Source: JBDSGC01 sp046594105
Lineage (GTDB): Bacteria; Acidobacteriota; Thermoanaerobaculia; Gp7-AA8
DNA: 12,472 bases
Direction: 5' to 3'
NCBI GenBank assembly: GCA_046594105.1
Contig: JBKJQB010000139.1
Coordinates: forward strand, 1 to 12,472
A program made the translations under genes and the position numbers. Below are positions 1-6,717 of the stretch, in pieces; positions within the stretch are counted from its first letter, which is position 1; each line of letters opens with the position of its first letter. A model generated the notes under the pieces. It was not told where the DNA came from and ran no database searches. It worked only from the letters and a program-made list of their open reading frames with translations.

Positions 1-177
1 CGGCCGGCGGCGCTGGTTGCCCAAGGCTCCGCCAAGATCACGCTCCAAGCCGGCACGGCCGGCGGCGCTGGTTGCCCAAGGCTCCGCCAAGATCACGCTC
101 CAAGGCCGGCACGGCCGGCGGCGTTGGTGCCCGAGGCTCCGCCAAGATCACGTTCCAAGAGGTTCTGCCGCGCAGGC
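1..177 (+). repeat. Tandem array of a ~55 bp GC-rich interspersed repeat (three copies)
   Basis: Three head-to-tail copies are visible at about 1-56, 57-112 and 113-177. Each carries GGCCGGCGGCG, then a GGTTGCCCAAGGCTCCGC-type block, then CAAGATCACG. Copies 1 and 2 are almost identical; copy 3 has diverged (GTTGGTGCCCGAGG) and continues into GTTCTGCCGCGC. Unit junctions form the hairpin GCCGGC-acg-GCCGGC. Single copies recur in inverted orientation at 5810-5858 and 6958-7032. The array is cut by the window edge, so its full copy number is unknown. It lies just past the stop of the minus-strand gene ending at 201. It behaves like a REP/BIME-type intergenic repeat, and its open frames are not credible genes. 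Confidence 0.85.
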
Positions 178-200
178 TCCTGGCGCCGGCCCCACCCCGT

Positions 201-1580
201 TCAGAACTCGAAACTGAACATGGGGACGTAGTGCCATGCGATCCAGAACAGCAGCGCCCCGACCGCGGTGTTAATGAAGTTCCTCACGCCATTCGGGACC
301 TCTGGGTGAGCGCTCCCGACCACGCTTTCGAGGTACGAACCGATCGCGGCGCTGGCCGTGACGACGCCGATGACCCACGCTTTGTCGATCACGATCGAAC
401 CGGTGAATCCCGGCCGCAGGTGATGCACGGCCATGCTCGTTCCGGCGACGGCGACGCCGAAGGCACCGAGGATCCCGGCGAGGGTTCCTTCCATGGAGAT
501 CGCTCCCTCGGTGCCGCGTTCGACGCGACGGAAGGACAACGGACGGAAGGTGGAGCGGCCGAGCCACTGCCCGATCTCCGAGCCGACGGTGTCGCAGGTG
601 GCAGTGGCCAGGGCAGTGATGCCCATGAACAACGGAACGAGTCCCAGTCCGCGCCAGCAGGCCACCGCGCAGGCGGCGGCGACACCCACGTTGGCGAACG
701 CATGGCTTGCTCCCCGCCGGCCTCCGCCGTGCTGCGCCAGCCCCGTGCTTGATTTCCGGGCGTATCCGAGCTTCGTACACAGCGTCCCGATGATGAAGAA
801 GGCCAGGAGCGCGACGTACATCGCCGGTCCTGCGCCGACGATCACGATGTTGCCAAGCAGCCAGCCAGCGACGCATCCGGAGAGATTCACTCCGCCGAGG
901 AGAAGTCCGAGGACTGCCAATACGGTATTCACGACAATCCACGGCCAGGCGATGGGGGGCGCGGTGGCAAAGACGACCATGGGCTGGATGGCCAGCATGG
1001 CCAGAACGGCCGCGGCGGTGAATGGAACGGTGAGGTTGTCGTCGATGCCGAGGGGCAGCGTTTCCACAATGCCGGCCAGGATGACGGCGACGAGCAACAG
1101 AAGGAGTGAAGGTGCGCCGAACAGCCGGTTGATGGCGATCGATCCGATCGCTCCGGCGACCAGAAACCCCAGCAGTCCGTTCCAGCTTTTCGCCGCATTC
1201 CACGGCAGCGGAGATGAGGTCGTCCGGCGGCCGGCAAGCGTGGCAAACCCATCGCCGAAGGCCAGAATCACCCAGGCGGCCGCAGCGATCTCCAGATGCC
1301 AGTTGAACGCGACGATGAGCGCGGTCACGGCCAGCGGATAGAGCAGGATCCCGGCGTCGTAACCTCGCTCGTGCCGTGCGACGCGTTTCCCGACCAGCCG
1401 GTGCAGCAGCAGCCAGTTCCCCACCACCGCGCCGGCTGCGATCACGGCGGCGATCCGCCAGGGCACCCAGCGAAGCGTGAACGCCAGCAGGCCGAACGCG
1501 ATGTGGATCGACTTGCGGAGCGCCTCGTGTGTGGTGAAGGTCGCTTGCGGCGTCGCGCCCGAGCCGGACAGTTCGGTCAT
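201..1580 (-). CDS. VTE5/dolichol kinase-like plus DUF92 (VTE6-like) membrane fusion protein, possible polyprenyl alcohol/phosphate kinase
   Basis: 459-residue polytopic membrane protein. The N-terminal half (about 18-200) resembles the SEC59/VTE5 family of CTP-dependent polyprenol or phytol kinases: RKSIHI at 22-27, FGDG at 108-111, a KSWNG motif at 131-135, and DDNLTVP at 180-186. The C-terminal half (about 220-459) resembles DUF92, the family of the plant/cyanobacterial phytyl-phosphate kinase VTE6: HAFANVGVAA (293-302), TATCDTVGSEIG (326-337) and a GTEGAISMEGTLAG stretch (356-369). If both halves are active, one protein could turn an isoprenoid alcohol into its diphosphate, salvaging phytol, farnesol or geranylgeraniol for quinone side chains. 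Substrate is inferred. I chose ATG 1580; the frame stays open to 1856, but that extension crosses the intergenic repeat at 1726-1841 and has no family similarity. The gene is monocistronic, divergent from the polysaccharide operon. Confidence 0.82.
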   Translation of the reverse strand: MTELSGSGATPQATFTTHEALRKSIHIAFGLLAFTLRWVPWRIAAVIAAGAVVGNWLLLHRLVGKRVARHERGYDAGILLYPLAVTALIVAFNWHLEIAAAAWVILAFGDGFATLAGRRTTSSPLPWNAAKSWNGLLGFLVAGAIGSIAINRLFGAPSLLLLLVAVILAGIVETLPLGIDDNLTVPFTAAAVLAMLAIQPMVVFATAPPIAWPWIVVNTVLAVLGLLLGGVNLSGCVAGWLLGNIVIVGAGPAMYVALLAFFIIGTLCTKLGYARKSSTGLAQHGGGRRGASHAFANVGVAAACAVACWRGLGLVPLFMGITALATATCDTVGSEIGQWLGRSTFRPLSFRRVERGTEGAISMEGTLAGILGAFGVAVAGTSMAVHHLRPGFTGSIVIDKAWVIGVVTASAAIGSYLESVVGSAHPEVPNGVRNFINTAVGALLFWIAWHYVPMFSFEF

Positions 1581-1725
1581 CGCGCGTATTCTGGCAGAAA
1601 GAAGAAGGAAATCCGGAAACGGGAAAGCGGAACCCAACCGACCGTCATCGTGCCCCTTCTCACCCTCAATCTTTGCGCATCGCGCAGTGTCTTGGCTCAG
1701 AGGTTCTGAAGAAATCCCCCAAACC

Positions 1726-1841
1726 GTCATCCTGAGCGGCTTGGGTGGCGGGCGGGAAGCGAAGGATCTGCAATCACGAGGATGCTGCCGGAGACAGTTG
1801 GTCGATGCAGATCCTTCGGCGTCTTCGCGCCTCAGGATGAC
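1726..1841. repeat. Nested long inverted repeat (interspersed-type element)
   Basis: Two sets of perfect arms are nested. The outer pair is GTCATCCTGAG (1726-1736) with CTCAGGATGAC (1831-1841), 11 bp. The inner pair is GAAGGATCTGCA (1761-1772) with TGCAGATCCTTC (1806-1817), 12 bp. The ~33 bp centre is not self-complementary. As RNA or extruded DNA it would form a long interrupted hairpin. From memory, GTCATCCTGAG...GAAGGATCT repeats occur between genes in many Acidobacteriota and other environmental genomes; no second copy lies in this window. Confidence 0.8.
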
Positions 1842-1955
1842 GAAATCGTTCATCATGCCGTTCCCCCGCGATGCTTCCGCCGCGGGAGGCGACGTCGGCT
1901 TCGGGAGACGCGGTCTCTGGTTTCTGCCTTCAACCCTCTGCCTTCCCCTGTAGCT

Positions 1956-1961
1956 TACAAT
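1956..1961 (+). promoter_or_regulatory. Possible -10 element (TACAAT) of the polysaccharide operon
   Basis: TACAAT lies 11 nt before ATG 1973, so a start site at the usual distance would give a leader of only a few nucleotides. No convincing -35 is seen at 16-18 nt upstream and no Shine-Dalgarno sequence precedes the ATG. Confidence 0.35.
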
Positions 1962-1972
1962 CGCGCCCGCCC

Positions 1973-3439
1973 ATGCCTCCTGAGCCTAAGCCGCCGCTGC
2001 TGACTGTCGTGGTCCCCTGCTACAACGAGCGGGCCACCGTGGCGGAGTTGCTGCGTCGCGTCATCGAAGTACCGATCGACAAGGAGATCATCGTGGTCGA
2101 CGACAAATCGACCGACGGTTCCCGCGATGTGGTGGCCGCGCTGGCGCTGCAATGGCCCCAGATCCGGCAGGTGCTGCAGCCGGTCAACCAGGGGAAGGGG
2201 GCGGCGATCCGTCGCGGAATCGCCGAGGCGAAGGGCGACATCGTGCTGATTCAGGATGCCGATCTGGAATACGACCCTGAGGAGTATCCAAAGCTGATCC
2301 AGCCCATCGTCGACGGCCACGCCGACGTCGTGTTCGGCTCACGCTTCGAAGGCTATCCGCGCCGGGTCATGCTGTATTGGCATCGCATGGGGAACCACTT
2401 CCTCACGTTTCTTTCGAACATGACCACCAACCTCGACCTCACGGACATGGAGACCTGCTACAAGGTTTTCCGCCGCGAGGTCATCCAGTCGATCAACCTG
2501 AAGTCGGATCGCTTCGGCATCGAGCCGGAGATCACCGCGAAGATCGCGCGGCGCGGCTACCGCATCTACGAGGTTCCCATCTCGTACTATGGCCGCGACT
2601 ACTGGGAAGGCAAGAAGATCAACTGGAAGGATGGCGTCAGCGCGATCTGGACCATCCTGAAATACGGCCTGGGGAGCCATCCCGAAAACGAGCCGGCCAC
2701 GTTCAAGACCGTGCGCCGCCTCGACTCGCTGAAGCGTTACAACAAGTGGATCTGGGAGCGGGTGCAGCCCTTCGTCGGACAGCGCGTGCTCGAAGTCGGC
2801 GCGGGGTCGGGCACCATGACCCGCTTTCTGTATGGACGCGAATTGATCGTGGCCACGGACCGGGAGACCGGCTATGTCGATCGCCTGCGCAACGCCTTCC
2901 GCCGTCGCCCCGGAATCATCGTGGAGCGCTGCGATCTCGATCAGGACTCCTGCCTGGAGCTGTCGCGCTACGCCTTCGACACCGTGACCTGCATCAATGT
3001 TCTCGAGCACACCGACGACGACCTCGGTGCGCTGCGACGGGTTCACCAGCTGCTCATCCCCGGCGGGCGCGTGATCGTGTTCGTGCCGGCCGGAACCCAG
3101 CTCTTCGGAAGCCTCGACAAGAGCGTCGGGCACCAGCGCCGGTACGATCGAGAGACGTTGATCGAGCGACTGCGGTCCTCCGGATTCGAGATGGAAAGCA
3201 TCACCTTCCAGAACCGCGCCGCGAAAATCGCCTGGTGGGTGAATTCGAAGATCCTGCACCGCCGGGAATTGCCGCTTGCGCAGTCGCGGGTGTTCGACCG
3301 CCTGGTCCCGCTGTTCAAAGCGCTGGAAGGAAAGAATCCCTCGACGGGCCTGAGCCTGATCGCCGTCGGACGGAAGGCGAGCGGCGCGTCGCCGCAGTTG
3401 CTGATGGAGAACTCGGTGGCAACGGGCGCTCTACGGTGA
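1973..3439 (+). CDS. Bifunctional GT2 glycosyltransferase / class I SAM-dependent methyltransferase
   Basis: 488 residues, two catalytic domains in one chain. Residues ~10-235 are a GT-A fold family 2 glycosyltransferase of the dolichyl-phosphate mannosyltransferase-like group: TVVVPCYNE (11-19), VDDKSTDGS (42-50), the DXD-type metal/nucleotide motif in QDADLEY (94-100), and METCYKVF (159-166). Residues ~250-470 are a Rossmann methyltransferase: SAM-binding VLEVGAGSG (272-280), CINVLEHTDDD (340-350), and a PGGRVIVFVPA strand (363-373). No transmembrane helix is evident, so it is probably cytoplasmic or membrane-peripheral. ATG 1973 was chosen because PLLTVVVPCYNE follows closely; the frame opens at 1871 but that extension is low-complexity. 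The stop overlaps the GTG of the guanylyltransferase, linking both to surface glycan or glycolipid synthesis. Sugar donor, acceptor and methylated group are unknown. Confidence 0.9.
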   Translation: MPPEPKPPLLTVVVPCYNERATVAELLRRVIEVPIDKEIIVVDDKSTDGSRDVVAALALQWPQIRQVLQPVNQGKGAAIRRGIAEAKGDIVLIQDADLEYDPEEYPKLIQPIVDGHADVVFGSRFEGYPRRVMLYWHRMGNHFLTFLSNMTTNLDLTDMETCYKVFRREVIQSINLKSDRFGIEPEITAKIARRGYRIYEVPISYYGRDYWEGKKINWKDGVSAIWTILKYGLGSHPENEPATFKTVRRLDSLKRYNKWIWERVQPFVGQRVLEVGAGSGTMTRFLYGRELIVATDRETGYVDRLRNAFRRRPGIIVERCDLDQDSCLELSRYAFDTVTCINVLEHTDDDLGALRRVHQLLIPGGRVIVFVPAGTQLFGSLDKSVGHQRRYDRETLIERLRSSGFEMESITFQNRAAKIAWWVNSKILHRRELPLAQSRVFDRLVPLFKALEGKNPSTGLSLIAVGRKASGASPQLLMENSVATGALR

Positions 3440-4305
3440 ACGGCGCCGCGCTGATCCTCGCCGGAGGTGCCGGCACCCGCCTGCAGCCTCTCAGCACTGA
3501 CGAGAATCCGAAGCAGTTCCTGCGCATCTTCAATGGCCGGTCGCTGATGGAGATGACCTGGGAGCGGGCCGCGCGACTGGTATCGCCCGCTGCGATCTTC
3601 GTCTCCACCAACGAACGTTACGCAGCACAGTGCCGCGAACACCTGCCCGCTCTCGTGGAGTCCAATCTGATCACCGAGCCAGCCCGCCGAAACAATGCTC
3701 CAGCCATCGCCGTCTCCTGTCTGGCCATCGAAGCGGTGCTGGGGAGCGATGCGGTCATCGCCGTTCTCCCCTCTGACCATTACATCGCCGATCAAGAGGA
3801 GTTTTTGCGGGTCATGCGGACGGCGATGGAGTTCGCAGCCGGGTCGAACGCGCTCGTGACCATCGGCATCGAACCGACGGAACCGAACACTGGCTACGGC
3901 TATCTGGAGCTCGGGCCGTCTCTGGGCGGCGAGATGATCCATCTGGAGCGTTTCGTCGAGAAGCCCTCGCGCGAGCGCGCCGAGGAGCTTCTGCAGACGG
4001 GGCGGTACGCCTGGAACGCGGGGATTTTCGTCTGGCGGGCCGGCGCGTTCCACTCAGAGCTTGCCGCAGCGGCACCACAGATTGCCCGCGCTGCCGCGCA
4101 CATCCTCTCCATGGAAGACCTTCCGCTGCGCGCCGCGATTTATGAAGCCATGCCGGCGATCTCCATCGATTACGCCCTGATGGAAAAGTCCTCGAACGTC
4201 GCTACGATCCGAGGAGACTTCGGATGGTCCGATGTCGGCACGTTCGAGGCTCTGGCCCGCGTTGGCGTTGATGTCTCGGCGTATCTGCAGCGCCCGCCGT
4301 GTTGA
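3436..4305 (+). CDS. Mannose-1-phosphate guanylyltransferase (short form)
   Basis: 289 residues. Predicted to make GDP-mannose from mannose-1-phosphate and GTP in the cytoplasm, supplying mannosyl donors. Seen: the nucleotidyltransferase signature LILAGGAGTRLQPLS (6-20) with PKQF (25-28), PSDHYI (112-117), EPTEPNTGYGYLE (146-158), FVEKP (173-177), NAGIF (194-198), SIDYALME (243-250) and GWSDVG (263-268). The start is GTG 3436, sharing GTGA with the upstream stop, which suggests translational coupling; there is no clear Shine-Dalgarno sequence. The protein ends about 20 residues after WSDVG, whereas many relatives continue for roughly 50 more residues or longer into a beta-helix or isomerase domain. 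No frame downstream restores such a tail, and a convergent gene ends 17 bp away. The core active site looks complete. Could alternatively serve another NDP-hexose, but the motif set best fits the ManC group. Confidence 0.88.
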   Translation: MNGAALILAGGAGTRLQPLSTDENPKQFLRIFNGRSLMEMTWERAARLVSPAAIFVSTNERYAAQCREHLPALVESNLITEPARRNNAPAIAVSCLAIEAVLGSDAVIAVLPSDHYIADQEEFLRVMRTAMEFAAGSNALVTIGIEPTEPNTGYGYLELGPSLGGEMIHLERFVEKPSRERAEELLQTGRYAWNAGIFVWRAGAFHSELAAAAPQIARAAAHILSMEDLPLRAAIYEAMPAISIDYALMEKSSNVATIRGDFGWSDVGTFEALARVGVDVSAYLQRPPC

Positions 4306-4322
4306 GGCGTCGGCTCTGCCGA

Positions 4323-5156
4323 TCAAGGGAAGAGCCGCGACGCGTTGTCCCAGAGAATCTGCTTCTCGACTTCCGCGCCGAGACCGAGGACCCGAAACTC
4401 CTCCACGTTTTTGCGCGGAGAGGTGACTCCCGGTGATGGCCAGTCCGTTCCCCACAGGACCTTCGACGCGAGGTCAGCCACGCGCGGAACGTATCGGAGG
4501 AGATGGCGAGGAGGAATTCCGGAGATTTCCAGGTACACGTTCCGGTGCCGGCGTGCCAGAAAGAACGCTGTTTCGCCGTAAAGTGGCCGTCCGGCATGCG
4601 CCAGGATGATGGGCAGTCGAGGAAAATCGATGGCCACGTCGTCGATGGGCATGGGGTCGGCAAACACGTTCCGCGCGCGCGGAAACACCGACGTTCCGGT
4701 GTGGAACATCACCGGCACTCCCCGCTCCTCGCATTCACGGTAAATCTCCGCCAGCTGCCATAGTTCCCCGCGATGGGCATTGGCCGCGAAGAGCTGGTGG
4801 GGCGGATGAATCTTGATCATCCGAATTCCCAGATCGAGCACGCGGCGAATCTCGCCGCGGACATCGATCTCATGCAGAGGATTCACCGAGCCGACCGGCA
4901 ACAGACGATCGCGATGATGGCGCGTGAACTCCGCAATCCAGTCGTTCACCTCGCGCGTGAAGCCGATGACATCCGGCGAAACGTAGTTGATGCAGCAGGC
5001 CCGATCGATGCCTTCTGCATCGAGGAAGCGCAGCACGCTCGCGGCCGACGACAGCACCTCTTTCGCGCCCCGGTGGGACTCGTCGTCGACCATCGCCAGA
5101 ACGTCCGGGTTGACCATCTCCCACGGCTGGATGTGCATGTGAGCGTCGAAGATCAA
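4323..5156 (-). CDS. Amidohydrolase family 2 (metal-dependent hydrolase/decarboxylase)
   Basis: 277 residues, PF04909-type TIM-barrel. Metal-site residues are visible: HxH in DAHMHIQ (His6, His8), FHTGT (His152), ILAHAGRP (His187) and WGTDWP (Asp238); Lys115 and His117 lie in MIKIHPPH. The family includes hydrolases and non-oxidative decarboxylases acting on small carboxylated or lactone substrates; the reaction here cannot be assigned. The start is TTG 5156: it is the only start keeping the FDAHMH motif, and GGAG lies 6 nt upstream. ATG codons further in would delete the first metal ligands. It faces the mannose guanylyltransferase tail to tail with 17 bp between. It lies 130 bp downstream of the acetyltransferase on the same strand and may be cotranscribed with it. 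Confidence 0.85.
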   Translation of the reverse strand: MIFDAHMHIQPWEMVNPDVLAMVDDESHRGAKEVLSSAASVLRFLDAEGIDRACCINYVSPDVIGFTREVNDWIAEFTRHHRDRLLPVGSVNPLHEIDVRGEIRRVLDLGIRMIKIHPPHQLFAANAHRGELWQLAEIYRECEERGVPVMFHTGTSVFPRARNVFADPMPIDDVAIDFPRLPIILAHAGRPLYGETAFFLARRHRNVYLEISGIPPRHLLRYVPRVADLASKVLWGTDWPSPGVTSPRKNVEEFRVLGLGAEVEKQILWDNASRLFP

Positions 5157-5286
5157 AGCCAGCTCCGGTGGGAAGCCCTGGAGAATTGAGTGCAGACCAG
5201 AAGCGTGGGACTTTCCGCCACGGACCTGTTCCGTTCGAGACCGAAGACTCCGGTTGGGATAGGTCTCACGCCGAAGATCGACGCGC

Positions 5287-5751
5287 TCACGCCAGCATCA
5301 CCAGCCGCATGCAGATGGCCGTGGCGGGACACGCGCCGCCCTGCAGCTCCGCCGAGCCGAGCAACTGCGGGTGGATCTCGTCGCGATCGATGGTCTTGAA
5401 GCCACGCTTGTGGAAATACTCCTCTGCTGACGTCGTCAGGAGGTAGAACTGCCTTACACCCCGTGAAGCCAGACGATCCAGCAGCTGCCTTACGATCTGG
5501 CGACCGATGCCGGTTCTCCGACGATCCTCGGCGACGGCGACCGATCGGATCAATGCCACGAACTGGTGCGTCTCTGCGCCACCGCATCCGATCACCCGCG
5601 AACCTTCACGGGCCACAATGAAGGTCTTCCAGTGGTCGTCCACCCCGGCGGTTGGGAGAGAGTTGGTCGTGAGCAGCTCTTTGATGGCCGGAACGTCCTG
5701 CTCCCTGGCCCCATTGAACTCGATTTCCACTGCGCTCACGGGCCGGAGCAT
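5287..5751 (-). CDS. GNAT acetyltransferase, ArsN2-like
   Basis: Up to 154 residues, a single GNAT domain. The acetyl-CoA loop is RRRTGIGRQI (77-86) after the beta-4 strand LIRSVAVAED. TNSLPTAGVDDHW (29-41), FYLLTTSAEEYFHKRGF (102-118) and CPATAICMRL (141-150) match the pattern of ArsN2, annotated in arsenic-resistance clusters. Related ArsN1 enzymes acetylate the arsenical antibiotic arsinothricin; the substrate of ArsN2 is less certain. No arsR, arsC, arsM or arsenite pump is in this window, so an arsenic role rests on similarity alone. ATG 5751 is the longest start. GTG 5739 (protein VSAVEIEF...) is a strong alternative because a TATGCT box sits 7 nt before it, which would give a leaderless mRNA. 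Probably first gene of a unit with the amidohydrolase. Confidence 0.82.
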   Translation of the reverse strand: MLRPVSAVEIEFNGAREQDVPAIKELLTTNSLPTAGVDDHWKTFIVAREGSRVIGCGGAETHQFVALIRSVAVAEDRRRTGIGRQIVRQLLDRLASRGVRQFYLLTTSAEEYFHKRGFKTIDRDEIHPQLLGSAELQGGACPATAICMRLVMLA

Positions 5752-5754
5752 AGC

Positions 5755-5783
5755 AATAAAAAAGGCCGCGCGACCGCGCGGCC
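5755..5783 (-). terminator. Rho-independent terminator of the SIMPL-domain gene
   Basis: Perfect 9-bp GC stem GGCCGCGCG (5764-5772) / CGCGCGGCC (5775-5783) with a 2-nt loop (or 8 bp with 4 nt), followed on the minus strand by six T (5763-5758) and ATT. It lies about 110 nt past the stop of the gene at 5892-6614 and directly before the acetyltransferase start, insulating the two. Confidence 0.85.
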
Positions 5784-5809
5784 CTCTCAGACTCGACTGC
5801 TCCAGCCGC

Positions 5810-5858
5810 GTGATCTTGGCGGAGCCTTGGGCAACCAGCGCCGCCGGCCGTGCCGGCC
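5810..5858 (-). repeat. Single inverted copy of the interspersed GC-rich repeat
   Basis: Read on the minus strand, this 49-nt copy matches 49-96 of the array at the window start essentially base for base, including the GCCGGC-acg-GCCGGC dyad. It begins 33 bp past the stop codon of the SIMPL-domain gene, between that gene and its terminator. Confidence 0.88.
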
Positions 5859-5891
5859 TTCTTGTCGTTCGAGGGCTTGCAGGCTCAGGTG

Positions 5892-6614
5892 TTAGCGCAT
5901 GGCGAAGATGACCGAAACCGTGAAGAACCGCTCGTCGGAACCGCTCTCGACCGGAATGTCGCTGACCTCGGACTTCGCCATCATCGACCGGACCATCGGC
6001 ATCGGCCGAGGAGGCATCTGCGGGGAGCTTCCCTCGATGATCGATAGAGCCGGACCCACGGTGCGTCCCGCCGCCTGGGCCAGCAATGCCGCTTTGGCCC
6101 TGGCATCCTCGAAGGCGCTGCGCAGTCCCTGATCGCGTCCTCGCGCCGGATCGGACACGCTGAAGGTCAGTCCGGAGGTCTGGTTCACGCCGCCGGCGAT
6201 GGCCACCTGCAGCAGCCGGCCCGCGTCGGCAATCTGCTTTTTCGTCACGGTCACCGAGTTGGAGACCTGATAGCCGACCACACGCGGGGCCTTTCCCTGC
6301 TCGTATTCCTGCTGCGGATAGATGTTGAAGTTGGAGGTCTGGATTTCCTCCGATGTCGCCCCCGCCTTTTTCAGGTTCGCAATCACAGTGGCGATGCGGG
6401 CGTTGTTCTGGTTCACCGCCTCTTCCACTGTGGGAGCCGTGGTCTGCACGCCAACGTTGAATGAGAAGCGATCGGGAGTGAGGCTGACCCTCCCCGTTCC
6501 GGTGACGCTGATGGTGTCAGGATCCGCGGGGTGAGGAGGTGGCGTCGGCGGCACCTGAGCGGCGATCGGAAGAGCAACGGCAAGAAAGATCGTAAGGATG
6601 TGGAATGCTTTCAT
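5892..6614 (-). CDS. SIMPL-domain (DUF541) exported protein
   Basis: 240 residues. A signal peptide is visible at 1-20 (hydrophobic ILTIFLAVALPIAAQ), followed by a proline-rich linker (VPPTPPPHPADPD) and a SIMPL/DUF541 domain from about 34 to 239: ISVTGTGRVSLTPDRFSFNVGV, NNARIATVIANLKKAG, IQTSNFNIYPQ, and a C-terminal FFTVSVIFAMR strand. Family members are periplasmic or surface proteins linked to oxidative or membrane stress (E. coli YggE); the biochemical role is unknown. The start ATG 6614 has AGGAGG 4 nt upstream. Single gene, divergent from the ferredoxin, ending in the terminator at 5755-5783 with a repeat copy in its 3' UTR. A lipid anchor is unlikely because no lipobox cysteine is present. 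Confidence 0.9.
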   Translation of the reverse strand: MKAFHILTIFLAVALPIAAQVPPTPPPHPADPDTISVTGTGRVSLTPDRFSFNVGVQTTAPTVEEAVNQNNARIATVIANLKKAGATSEEIQTSNFNIYPQQEYEQGKAPRVVGYQVSNSVTVTKKQIADAGRLLQVAIAGGVNQTSGLTFSVSDPARGRDQGLRSAFEDARAKAALLAQAAGRTVGPALSIIEGSSPQMPPRPMPMVRSMMAKSEVSDIPVESGSDERFFTVSVIFAMR

Positions 6615-6626
6615 GAGGCCTCCTGC

Positions 6627-6655
6627 TTTCGATGCATCATAGCCCGCAGTAGAAT
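6627..6655 (+). promoter_or_regulatory. Candidate ferredoxin promoter
   Basis: TTTCGA (6627-6632), a 17-nt spacer, then TAGAAT (6650-6655) resemble a housekeeping sigma promoter; the -10 is good and the -35 weak. It predicts a leader of about 55 nt. On the opposite strand TATGAT (6641-6636) could be the -10 of the SIMPL gene, so the two promoters would overlap in the 103-bp divergent gap. Confidence 0.45.
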
Positions 6656-6717
6656 GCCGTTCTCACCTTCGACGCGGCTCCGCGGCGGACCACATTCACG
6701 GGAGACAAAGAATCGAA

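Larger units (their letters stand above)
1581..1972. other. 392 bp intergenic region between divergent genes
   Basis: No credible gene. Contains the nested inverted repeat at 1726-1841 and, near its right end, a possible -10 box for the downstream operon (1956-1961). Open frames crossing it on both strands lack family similarity and run through the repeat. No clear promoter for the leftward gene was found; the stretch before ATG 1580 is purine/pyrimidine-biased rather than promoter-like. Confidence 0.6.

Noticed and set aside
1..177. CRISPR array
   Set aside because: The repeated units are contiguous and similar throughout, with no unique spacers, and no cas genes are present.
72..752. 226-codon plus-strand frame through the repeat array and the 3' part of the DUF92 gene
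   Set aside because: It is antisense to a well-supported membrane protein, begins in repeat sequence and has no recognisable domain.
1581..1856. 92-residue N-terminal extension of the DUF92 fusion protein
   Set aside because: It crosses the nested inverted repeat, lacks family similarity, and the protein similarity starts after ATG 1580.
2339..3259. 306-codon minus-strand frame opposite the glycosyltransferase-methyltransferase
   Set aside because: Antisense shadow caused by high GC codon usage; no domain seen.
2377..3435. Long upstream part of the frame containing the mannose guanylyltransferase
   Set aside because: It is the +1 shadow of the glycosyltransferase-methyltransferase; the guanylyltransferase motifs start only at GTG 3436.
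5153..5587. 144-codon minus-strand frame overlapping the acetyltransferase and the gap after it
   Set aside because: Arginine/serine-rich out-of-frame reading of the acetyltransferase; no motif.
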